The translations under genes were made by a program, and so were the position numbers. 14,143 bases of DNA from Chitinophagaceae bacterium. Its GTDB lineage: Bacteria; Bacteroidota; Bacteroidia; Chitinophagales; Chitinophagaceae. Positions 1 through 6,675 of this stretch are shown piece by piece. A model generated the notes under the pieces. It searched no databases. It was not told the origin of the DNA and saw only the letters and a list, made by a program, of their open reading frames with translations. Position 1 is the first letter of the stretch. Every line of letters starts with the position of its first letter. The stretch lies in assembly GCA_003455235.1 (NCBI GenBank), contig DMRT01000183.1:1-14143 (forward strand), written 5' to 3'.

Positions 1-1801
1 AGGTAGTGGTGACCAAAGGCCTGACAGTAGGGGTTTTTATTGTTGGATCACTCAATGTGTTATTGTTAGGTGTTTCCGTCCACAGGTATTTCAATCCATC
101 ACTGGTGATGCGCAGCAAGACCGGGTCGGTGCTGCAGATGGTGGTATCGGGTGCTGCAGATAAGGAAACGAATGGTTTCACCTGCACGGTAACCGCATCG
201 GTACCCACGCAACCAAAGGGATCGGTGAGTGTGACGGTGTATGTTGTTGTAACATCCGGGCTCACGAAAGGATCCGGGCTGTTCACATTACTGATCATAT
301 AGTTCGGGCTCCATACCACGGTGCCGGCTCCCACCGCATGTATCTGCAGGGTGTCGATGATGCAGATGAGGGTATCGTTACTCACCGTCAATTCCGGCCG
401 GTCTTTTACCTCCAGCGTTTTGGTGAGGGTATCAATACAACCCTTGCTGGTTTCCACCACAAAGGTTACGTTATAGGTGCCGGTGTTGGGATAAATATGT
501 GTGGGGTTCTGCAGCGTGGATGTGTTGGTGGGAGAACCGATATCGCCAAAATCCCAATTCCATTTATTGGGTGCACCAAAAGCAGCCGTGGTAAGATCCC
601 GGAATTGTATCGGGGTGTTCTTGCATTGTCCGTCGATGGTGAAATCCGGACTGAAACCCGGGAATACCCGAACAATGGCCGTAGTGGAATCGGCGCATTG
701 TAATCCGCGGTTCACCACCAGTTTCAGGATATAAACGCCGGTATCAGCGTATGTATGTGTAGGCGCATCTGCTGTGGAAGTATTTCCATCACCAAAATCC
801 CAGAAATAAGTCTGGATATTATCCGGCGGTGCCAGGTTGGAAAAACTCAGGGTATATCCGTCGCAACTGGTATAATTCGGTTTGAGGGTGGAAGTTGGTA
901 TGGAGCAGTTGTCAACTGTAATGATAAAATCTTTCCGGTGAACGCCTATCAGCACGCCATTGCGGTATTCATTTATACAAACACATACTACATATCTTCC
1001 CGCATTTTGAGGGGCCGTTCCCGAAATGATCCCGGTACGGGGATTGAGGATGGCGCCTGAACCAAGAGGGCTGGAGCCTGAATACCCGTTGATGTAATTA
1101 ACCGACTGGTACGGTGGTGCAGATGGAGTAACAGGTGCTGAATTGGGAGCATTACCGCGGTTGTAAGCATTGCAATAAGAATAAACCAATGAATCGCCAT
1201 CGGGATCCACCGCACTGAAATCAAACGTGAAAGGTGCTTTATAACAAACAGGAGCCAGCAGGGTTCTGAATTGCGGGCTGCTGTTATTACCACTTGCCAG
1301 CTGGTTGGTACCGGGGATGATGCACAGGTAGGTAGATCCTTCTCCCTGGCCGGGCGGCGGCACCGTCTGTACATTTTCCATGGGCGTGATGCGGCAGCAG
1401 GTTTGATAAGAAGCCGTATAGCCGTTTGCATTGTTCGGCAGGTCGATTTCGAGTACGTAAGACCCCATGCTGTAATTCAGCGTTGGCGGATTTGTCATAC
1501 AGATCGGCGCTGGCGTGGCCGGCACGTTGATCTCGGAAGCAAGACCGATATCAAAAGGCGATAAGCCGATATGCGAATTGTTGTCGTTGTTGAAGATGCC
1601 GATCCTTACCGTTCCGGGCATGTCGGCACAACCGGTACAGGTATTATCCCTGAACAGTTTCAGGGTGATCCGGTAGCTTTTTGTGTTGGGGGAACTCCCG
1701 GGTCCAAGGTATTGATAGATCATTTCACCGCCCGAGATATGAGAAGCAAAACTTACTGAAAATGAAAACAAAAGGAGTGAAAAGACTATAATTTTCTTCA
1801 T
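1..1801 (-). CDS. Secreted PKD-repeat surface protein, N-terminal 600 residues (runs off left edge)
   Basis: An uninterrupted minus-strand frame begins at ATG 1801 and is still open at base 1, so only the N-terminal 600 residues are seen. A signal peptide (MKKIIVFSLLLFSFSVSFA) is followed by mature SHISGGEM, a start common in large Bacteroidota gliding/T9SS-type surface proteins. Residues 20-300 form a Cys-containing N-terminal region with repeated beta-strand character. Two PKD domains follow (about 305-380 with WDFGDG at 334-339; about 381-466 with WDFGD at 416-420), then two Ig-like repeats (about 468-542, and 543 onward). Such proteins are usually over 1000 residues and end in a T9SS sorting or gliding-associated C-terminal domain, which would lie outside the window. 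Role inferred: cell-surface adhesin or matrix protein. It is separated by 64 nt from the hydrolase gene upstream. Family confident; ligand unknown. Confidence 0.85.
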   Translation of the reverse strand, partial: MKKIIVFSLLLFSFSVSFASHISGGEMIYQYLGPGSSPNTKSYRITLKLFRDNTCTGCADMPGTVRIGIFNNDNNSHIGLSPFDIGLASEINVPATPAPICMTNPPTLNYSMGSYVLEIDLPNNANGYTASYQTCCRITPMENVQTVPPPGQGEGSTYLCIIPGTNQLASGNNSSPQFRTLLAPVCYKAPFTFDFSAVDPDGDSLVYSYCNAYNRGNAPNSAPVTPSAPPYQSVNYINGYSGSSPLGSGAILNPRTGIISGTAPQNAGRYVVCVCINEYRNGVLIGVHRKDFIITVDNCSIPTSTLKPNYTSCDGYTLSFSNLAPPDNIQTYFWDFGDGNTSTADAPTHTYADTGVYILKLVVNRGLQCADSTTAIVRVFPGFSPDFTIDGQCKNTPIQFRDLTTAAFGAPNKWNWDFGDIGSPTNTSTLQNPTHIYPNTGTYNVTFVVETSKGCIDTLTKTLEVKDRPELTVSNDTLICIIDTLQIHAVGAGTVVWSPNYMISNVNSPDPFVSPDVTTTYTVTLTDPFGCVGTDAVTVQVKPFVSLSAAPDTTICSTDPVLLRITSDGLKYLWTETPNNNTLSDPTIKTPTVRPLVTTT

Positions 1802-1824
1802 AGCGGTAAAATGTGCAATAATCA

Positions 1825-1840
1825 GACCTAAAAATAGGTC
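1825..1840. repeat. Short inverted repeat in the leader of the PKD gene
   Basis: GACCTA (1825-1830), loop AAAA, TAGGTC (1835-1840) form a perfect 6-bp hairpin 24 nt before the PKD-protein start codon. On the minus strand it contains TATTTTTA, a 7/8 match to the Bacteroidota -7 box TAnnTTTG, but no TTTG sits at the expected upstream distance. It could be an operator, a weak terminator for the hydrolase gene upstream (no following U-run) or chance. Confidence 0.35.
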
Positions 1841-1865
1841 AATTCGCTGTTTGGACGCTGGTTTT

Positions 1866-2654
1866 TTATTGCAAAAAGCCTAACAAAAAGTTATTTAGGG
1901 CATGGGTTTCCTCCCACATTCCCATATGGGCGCTGTTGCGGAGGATATGAATATGGGATTCAACCGGCAAATAGCATTGCTGCATGCTGTGGGCAAAGGG
2001 CACTGCATTATCGTATTGCCCGATGATAAAGAGGATGGGTTTGGAGAAAGACCGTAAAATATGGGTGCGGTCGGGCCGGTTGATCATGGCCTGGTAATAG
2101 GCAACCAATGCCTCATCGCTGAAATTTCTTCCTTTTTCGATCAATGAGTCGATCTCTTCTGTGTGTGATTCTGACCAGGTCTTACTGAATAATCCCGGGA
2201 TGGCTGTTCTCAGGAATTCATAGGCCCCGTTGTTTTTTATGAACTCAATGGATTTTGAACGGGCTGCTTTTTTTTCTTCGCTGTCGGCAAAAGCGCTGGA
2301 ATGTATCAACCCGAATGAGCGGAAAAGATCCGGGTATTTTTCTGCCATCGCCAGTGTGAGGTAGCCGCCCATGCTGTGACCCAGAACCACGCATGCTGAA
2401 ATACCTTCGTTCATCAGCATTGAATGCATGGCTTCGGCCATTCCTTCAATGCTCATATCGGGGATGAGTGCTGATCGTCCGCTGCCGGGAAGATCAGGAA
2501 TGATGAGGCGGAAATGATCTTTTAAAAATGCTACCTGCTTATCCCAGATGTTTCCGTCTTCGCCAAACCCGTGGATCAGTACAACAGGCTTTCCTTTACC
2601 AACCATGCGGTAAAAGATGGTTGCATTTTGGTATGCTGAATTTTTCGGCGTCAT
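1866..2654 (-). CDS. Alpha/beta hydrolase fold protein
   Basis: A 262-residue single-domain alpha/beta hydrolase without signal peptide, so probably cytoplasmic. Visible motifs are the oxyanion HG at 28-29 (VLIHGFGEDG), PDLPGSGRS at 53-61, the nucleophile elbow GHSMGG at 92-97 with Ser94, the likely acid Asp215 (IIGQYDNAVPF) and the catalytic His243 (NSAHMGMWEE). The complete triad predicts an active esterase, lipase or acyl-transfer enzyme; the substrate cannot be read from sequence. Its ATG overlaps the stop of the Lnb-like gene upstream as ATGA (2651-2654), so the two are probably translationally coupled and may act on related lipid or acyl substrates (inference). Length is normal for the family. 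Confidence 0.9.
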   Translation of the reverse strand: MTPKNSAYQNATIFYRMVGKGKPVVLIHGFGEDGNIWDKQVAFLKDHFRLIIPDLPGSGRSALIPDMSIEGMAEAMHSMLMNEGISACVVLGHSMGGYLTLAMAEKYPDLFRSFGLIHSSAFADSEEKKAARSKSIEFIKNNGAYEFLRTAIPGLFSKTWSESHTEEIDSLIEKGRNFSDEALVAYYQAMINRPDRTHILRSFSKPILFIIGQYDNAVPFAHSMQQCYLPVESHIHILRNSAHMGMWEETHALNNFLLGFLQ

Positions 2655-3826
2655 TTCTTTGCTTTTATGGCGCTGCGGTAGATGAGCAATGCCACAACCG
2701 GTACCAGGTCGTTATTCATCTGCTGCGGTAAAAAATACCAACTGATCAGCACAAGGGTAAGTGCAACGGCCGTGAACAGGTAATACTTTTTTACCCAGCT
2801 TCTTTTATTGCTTACAAAAGCGATCACGGCATGTGTGGGCCATGCCCAGAGCAGGTTGAAATTATTCCGGCACATCTGGTGGTCGGTGGCTGTCCACATC
2901 AATACGAGTATGATGCCCAGCAGCCCGGTGAAAAAGAAAAAGAAACGGTCGAACCCGGTCAGGAAACCCTGCACAACGCGGTTCTTTACAAAACCAAGCA
3001 GGAAAATAACTGCAAATAGCAGGGTAAAGCATACATAGGGTGTGAAGAATGAACCTCTATTCGTATCCTGCTGTATGCTGTACAGGTTTTGAGAAGTAAT
3101 CACCATTTTGTGATCACTGCTGTCGAGGCTCTTCATCAGGTTGTCGGGCAGGAACTGCATCTGTTCGGCCGTCATCACCGCATCGCAGGGAAGACCAAGC
3201 AGGATGTCGATGCTGAGCTTGCTCCAGTCTTTGTGATTGTTATCAAGGTATTGGTGAATGGCCTGGCGGAAACGGCTGCCGTCCGGCATCACCGGTTTTT
3301 TGCAGAAGGAGGAATCGTGTTGCTTTTTAAGAATGTCCCGGAGGCGGGTGGTGCAGTTGTCAAAAAAGAAATCGTACTTGTAATACCTGTTCTCGGGTTT
3401 GATGTTGTTCTTCAGAAAGTTCAGGATGGTTGTTTTCTCTTCGCCGGTTAAATTCAGAACCTGTTCGGTGATGCCGCGGTTGTAGGATTGGTACAGCGAC
3501 CTGAAACCCATATAGCCATTCTCATCGTTGAATGGTTCCGGCGCCACATAATAATTCAGTTTGCCCCGGGCAAACTTTATATAAAAGCCGGCGTCGTCAA
3601 AATCAAAAACGCCGTAGTTGTACACGATGTCGCTGGGCCTGCCATCAGTGAGTAAGGCGCTGTCGATAACCCGGAATGCGCTGTGCCCGAACGTGGAATA
3701 CAATTCTTCGCCCGGTGTGCAGGTAAGCAGCGATATACGGAGGCGGGAAGAATCCTGTGCGGAGCCGGAAGTAAAAAGTAAAAAGTGAAAAACAAAAAAT
3801 AAAAGAAGTGCCCGGAGTTGTTGCAT
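2651..3826 (-). CDS. Lnb-like (DUF4105) membrane protein, candidate lipoprotein N-acyltransferase
   Basis: The ATG at 3826 gives 391 residues opening with a signal peptide/anchor (MQQLRALLLFFVFHFLLFTSGSAQ). A longer reading to 3874 would need a TTG inside an intergenic inverted repeat and is unlikely. The N-terminal half carries the DUF4105 signatures: TCTPGEELYSTFGHSAFRV with His48, YNYGVFDFDD, and YYKYDFFFDNCTTRLRDIL with Cys158, a plausible Cys-His pair of a papain-like or thiol-acyltransferase fold. The C-terminal half has about four to five membrane segments (roughly 261-283, 291-313, 325-340, 347-365, 371-386), with conserved-looking TDHQMCRNNFNLLW before the third. This periplasmic-domain-plus-membrane layout matches the Lnb family, described as the lipoprotein N-acyltransferase of Bacteroides. 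Bacteroidota often have several DUF4105 paralogues, so the exact reaction is inferred. Translationally coupled to the downstream hydrolase. Confidence 0.85.
   Translation of the reverse strand: MQQLRALLLFFVFHFLLFTSGSAQDSSRLRISLLTCTPGEELYSTFGHSAFRVIDSALLTDGRPSDIVYNYGVFDFDDAGFYIKFARGKLNYYVAPEPFNDENGYMGFRSLYQSYNRGITEQVLNLTGEEKTTILNFLKNNIKPENRYYKYDFFFDNCTTRLRDILKKQHDSSFCKKPVMPDGSRFRQAIHQYLDNNHKDWSKLSIDILLGLPCDAVMTAEQMQFLPDNLMKSLDSSDHKMVITSQNLYSIQQDTNRGSFFTPYVCFTLLFAVIFLLGFVKNRVVQGFLTGFDRFFFFFTGLLGIILVLMWTATDHQMCRNNFNLLWAWPTHAVIAFVSNKRSWVKKYYLFTAVALTLVLISWYFLPQQMNNDLVPVVALLIYRSAIKAKK
3771..3805. repeat. A-rich heptamer-periodic tract inside signal-peptide coding sequence
   Basis: Plus-strand units GTAAAAA, GTAAAAA, GTGAAAAA and CAAAAAAT follow each other with a period of about seven bases. 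On the coding (minus) strand they encode the Phe/Leu-rich core of the Lnb-like protein's signal segment. Because seven is not a multiple of three, loss or gain of a unit would shift the reading frame. Confidence 0.6.
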
Positions 3827-3855
3827 GTCTTCAATATTGAATAAATAATAACCAA

Positions 3856-3935
3856 CACAATAATCAATGTTCAATGCTCAGGTTCAAAGAGCCAACTCTT
3901 TGCTGAATATTGAGAATTGAACATTGTGTATTGAG
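3856..3935. repeat. Long imperfect hairpin built of degenerate YATTGAR heptamers, between guaB and the Lnb-like gene
   Basis: The centre is a perfect 7-bp stem, CAAAGAG (3885-3891), loop CCAA, CTCTTTG (3896-3902). Outer arms 3856-3880 and 3911-3935 are inverted copies matching at 21 of 25 positions. Both arms consist of seven-base units such as CATTGAA, CATTGAT, TATTGTG, TATTGAG, AATTGAA. It fills most of the 165-nt gap between guaB and the Lnb-like gene. It has no U-run after the stem, so it is not a classic intrinsic terminator; it could be a dispersed palindromic element, an mRNA processing hairpin or a regulator of the downstream gene. Confidence 0.7.
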
Positions 3936-3991
3936 CATTTGTATTTGATTCCGCAGATAGCTTTGTCCTTCCTCTTCGCTATGACGTTTGT

Positions 3992-5485
3992 TTACCGGCT
4001 GTAATTCGGCGCTTCCTTGGTGATGTCGATGTCGTGTGCATGGCTTTCTTTCATGCCGGCATTGGTGATCTTCACGAAGGTTGCCTGCTGCAGTTCGCTG
4101 ATGTCTTTGGCACCGCAGTATCCCATGCCGGCTCTTAAACCACCGGTGAACTGGTGAACCACTTCGCGGAGATAACCTTTGAATGCCACCCTTCCTTCAA
4201 TTCCTTCCGGAACGAATTTCTTGATATCGTCTTCCACGTCCTGGAAATAACGGTCGCTGCTGCCCTGTGCCATGGCACCCAGTGAACCCATGCCGCGGTA
4301 TTGCTTGAATTTTCTTCCTTCGTAAATGATGGTTTCGCCCGGACTTTCTTCTGTTCCGGCAAACACATTACCCATCATCACACAGCTGGCGCCGGCAGCC
4401 AGGGCTTTCACCATATCACCTGTATACCGGATGCCACCATCGCTGATGATGCCTACACTCTTTCCTTTCAGCGCAGCTGCTGCATCCATCACCGCGGTGA
4501 TCTGCGGAACACCGGTTCCGGCCACGATGCGGGTGGTACAGATAGAACCGGGTCCAATGCCCACTTTCACGGCGTCTGCTCCGGCATCGGCCAGTGCTTT
4601 GGCGCCTTGGCCCGTACCCACATTACCGGCAATCACCTGCAGGTTCTTATAATTCTTCTTGATATTCTTCAATGCATTCATTACGCCTTTGGTGTGCCCG
4701 TGTGCACTGTCCAGGCAAATAACATCCACGCCCACTTTATACAATGCATCCACCCGGTCCATGGTATCGCTGGTGATACCAACGCCGGCTCCCACCAGCA
4801 AACGGCCGAAAGAATCTTTTACTGCATGCGGATGTGATTTCAGTTTTAATATATCGCTGAAGGTGATGAGCCCGATCAGTTTACCTGTCTTACTTACCAC
4901 CGGTAATTTTTCAATCTTGGTTTTTTTGAAGAGTAGTTCCGCTTTCTTCAGGTCGGTGCCTTCCGGTGCCGTGATGAGGTTTTCTTTTGTCATCACGCTG
5001 CTTACTTTGTCTTTGTAATTGGTTTCAAAACGAAGGTCACGGTTGGTAAGGATGCCAACGAGTTTGTGGTTTTTGTCAACAATGGGAATACCGCCGATCT
5101 TATTTTCCCGCATGATCCGCAGTGCTTCGCCGATGGTTGCATCTGGATGCAGGGTTACGGGGTCGAGGATCAACCCGTTCTCACTTCTTTTCACTTTGCG
5201 TACCTGGTCGGCCTGCTGTTCAATGCTCATGTTTTTGTGCAGGATGCCCAGTCCGCCTTCCCGTGCCAGGGCTATGGCCAGGGCTGCTTCGGTAACGGTA
5301 TCCATGGCTGCGCTGAGCATGGGAACGTTGAGGGTTATGGTTTTGGTGAGCCGGGTGCTGATGTTCACTTCACGGGGAAGCACCTGGGAATAGGCCGGCA
5401 TAAGTAAAACATCGTCAAATGTTAAGCCTTCGCCGTAAAATTTTTGGGATTTGCCTTTAGCAGGGGAGTTGTTTATTGTTGCCAT
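3992..5485 (-). CDS. guaB: Inosine-5'-monophosphate dehydrogenase
   Basis: IMP dehydrogenase oxidises IMP to XMP with NAD+, the committed step to GMP, in the cytoplasm as a tetramer or octamer. The 497-residue protein has the usual length and domain order: N-terminal barrel part ([14 protein letters not shown], 20-33), two CBS domains (about 106-160 and 167-220) that bind regulatory nucleotides, then the rest of the TIM barrel with DSAHGH (259-264), the IMP loop [11 protein letters not shown] with catalytic Cys316, DGGIRYTGD (349-357), [24 protein letters not shown] and the mobile-flap region [14 protein letters not shown] 5485 is chosen over an in-frame TTG two codons earlier, which lies in the promoter -7 box. 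A strong promoter match lies directly upstream, so it is probably transcribed on its own as well as from dprA readthrough. Confidence 0.98.
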   Translation of the reverse strand: MATINNSPAKGKSQKFYGEGLTFDDVLLMPAYSQVLPREVNISTRLTKTITLNVPMLSAAMDTVTEAALAIALAREGGLGILHKNMSIEQQADQVRKVKRSENGLILDPVTLHPDATIGEALRIMRENKIGGIPIVDKNHKLVGILTNRDLRFETNYKDKVSSVMTKENLITAPEGTDLKKAELLFKKTKIEKLPVVSKTGKLIGLITFSDILKLKSHPHAVKDSFGRLLVGAGVGITSDTMDRVDALYKVGVDVICLDSAHGHTKGVMNALKNIKKNYKNLQVIAGNVGTGQGAKALADAGADAVKVGIGPGSICTTRIVAGTGVPQITAVMDAAAALKGKSVGIISDGGIRYTGDMVKALAAGASCVMMGNVFAGTEESPGETIIYEGRKFKQYRGMGSLGAMAQGSSDRYFQDVEDDIKKFVPEGIEGRVAFKGYLREVVHQFTGGLRAGMGYCGAKDISELQQATFVKITNAGMKESHAHDIDITKEAPNYSR

Positions 5486-5488
5486 GTG

Positions 5489-5518
5489 CAAAGGTAAGGC
5501 GGGGAGTTAAAATTCAAA
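5489..5518 (-). promoter_or_regulatory. guaB promoter (TTTG / TACCTTTG)
   Basis: On the minus strand TTTG (5518-5515), 18 nt, then TACCTTTG (5496-5489): a full match to the Bacteroidota -33/-7 pattern TTTG and TAnnTTTG. The -7 box ends only three bases (CAC) before the guaB ATG, so the transcript would have essentially no leader. Confidence 0.65.
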
Positions 5519-5531
5519 AATTAAAAATTCC
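5507..5531. repeat. A/T-rich heptamer-periodic tract between dprA and guaB
   Basis: TTAAAATTCAAAAATTAAAAATTCC repeats AAAATTC / AAAAATT / AAAAATT with a seven-base period. It supplies the -33 TTTG of the guaB promoter, so unit loss or gain would alter that promoter. Confidence 0.5.
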
Positions 5532-5538
5532 AGGTGCA

Positions 5539-6639
5539 TCAGGCCAGCTTGTAAACTTTGCCTGGCAAGGATAGTATGACTGTTTGCATTTCCAGCATCA
5601 GCAATGCAGATGCTACTGCACTGCTGCTGAGCCCGCTTTTGAAATAGAGCTCATCAATGTGCGTTCCGTCTTTTTGTTGCAGGATATCAACGATTATTTT
5701 TTCATCAGGGGAAAGTTCAAGGAACAGTTCACGTTGTTTTTTTACGGGAGATACCGGTTTTGAATGCCAGCCCATCATGTCCAGCATGTCATTGGCGGAG
5801 CTGATCAGGGCGGCTTTATTGTTTTTGATGAGATAGTTACAGCCTTCACTCTTTGCATCCGTAGCCCGTCCCGGTATTGCAAACACGTCTTTGTTATAAC
5901 TGTTGGCCAGTTCGGCCGTGATGAGGGATCCTCCCTTGCGGCTGCTTTCTATCACGATCACCGCATCGCAGATGCCCGCCACGATGCGGTTGCGTTTGGG
6001 AAAATTCTGTTTATCGGGATTGGTGTTGCTGATAAAGTCGGTGAGCAGGCCGCCCTGTGCCATAATCTGTTTGGCTAGCGCCCTGTTTTGATCAGGATAG
6101 ATGCGGTCCAATCCATGCGCCAGCACTGCCACGGTTTCAAGGCCATTTTTTAAAGAAGCTTTGTGCGCAATGGTATCGATGCCGAAGGCGAGGCCGCTGA
6201 TGATCAGAACGTTTTCGGCTTTCAGGTCGGCAATAAATTTTTCGCAAACTTTTTTTCCATAGTCAGAATTATTGCGGGTGCCAACGATGGAGATGATCTT
6301 TGATGTATTCAGGTCGGCGTTACCCCGGTAATATAAAAGCGCCGGGCAGTCGTAGCAGTTCAGCAGGCGTTTGGGATACTGTTCACCGGTGATGAACAAG
6401 GGGGTGATTTTGTACTTGTCCATGAATTTTATTTCCTCTTCAGAACTGCTGAAATCGGTAAACGCTTTGATGGAGCCTGCCCGCACGGAACCAATACCTT
6501 CAATCTTCTCCAACTCTTTTTTCTTTGCCTTAAAAACAGAATGGGCATCTCCATACCTGCCAATAAGTGTTTTGGCGTGTACATCGCCGATGTTGGGCAC
6601 CAGGGTGAGGGCTACCTGGTAAAGAAGATCATTGTTCAT
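5539..6639 (-). CDS. dprA: DNA-processing protein DprA/Smf
   Basis: DprA binds incoming single-stranded DNA and loads RecA during natural transformation; it is also widespread in bacteria not known to be competent. The 366-residue protein shows the full layout: an N-terminal helix-hairpin-helix-like region (about 15-65, LVPNIGDVHAKTLIGRYG), the extended Rossmann domain (about 115-285) with SIVGTRNNSDYG (118-128), ISGLAFGIDTIAHKASL (147-163), VLAHGLDRIYP (172-182), FPKRNRIVAG (213-222) and SRKGGSLITAELA (233-245), and a C-terminal winged-helix (DML1-like) domain at about 305-366. No truncation. The ATG at 6639 is the only good start and lies in the 3' arm of a perfect 12-bp inverted repeat, suggesting translational control. 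The OmpA-type gene ends 36 nt upstream; guaB follows 53 nt downstream. Confidence 0.97.
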   Translation of the reverse strand: MNNDLLYQVALTLVPNIGDVHAKTLIGRYGDAHSVFKAKKKELEKIEGIGSVRAGSIKAFTDFSSSEEEIKFMDKYKITPLFITGEQYPKRLLNCYDCPALLYYRGNADLNTSKIISIVGTRNNSDYGKKVCEKFIADLKAENVLIISGLAFGIDTIAHKASLKNGLETVAVLAHGLDRIYPDQNRALAKQIMAQGGLLTDFISNTNPDKQNFPKRNRIVAGICDAVIVIESSRKGGSLITAELANSYNKDVFAIPGRATDAKSEGCNYLIKNNKAALISSANDMLDMMGWHSKPVSPVKKQRELFLELSPDEKIIVDILQQKDGTHIDELYFKSGLSSSAVASALLMLEMQTVILSLPGKVYKLA

Positions 6640-6665
6640 GTAGGAGTAAGAATATGAACAATGAT
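6628..6665 (-). promoter_or_regulatory. Inverted repeat enclosing the dprA start codon
   Basis: ATCATTGTTCAT (6628-6639) and ATGAACAATGAT (6654-6665) are perfect 12-base inverted copies around a 14-base loop. In dprA mRNA the AUG is the first triplet of the 3' arm and would be fully base-paired. The loop contains no purine-rich ribosome site. The structure is seen directly; a role in regulating dprA is inferred. Confidence 0.6.
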
Positions 6666-6675
6666 ACCAAAGTAA

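Noticed and set aside
338..1564. Several plus-strand and alternative minus-strand open frames of 97-147 codons across the PKD gene
   Set aside because: They lie antisense or out of frame to a continuous 600-codon frame with signal peptide and PKD motifs, and show no family motif of their own.
3827..3874. A 16-codon N-terminal extension of the Lnb-like protein
   Set aside because: It needs a TTG start, lies in the heptamer hairpin, and would bury the signal peptide behind a non-hydrophobic leader.
3856..3935. CRISPR array
   Set aside because: The units are seven bases long, contiguous and degenerate with no spacers, and no cas gene is present.
4301..5407. Plus-strand open frames of 108-178 codons opposite guaB
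   Set aside because: guaB is unambiguous; the antisense frames are Cys/His/Ala-rich translations of its codons with no recognisable domain.
5486..5491. TTG start two codons upstream for guaB
   Set aside because: The TTG is the end of the promoter -7 box; the ATG at 5485 is a normal start.
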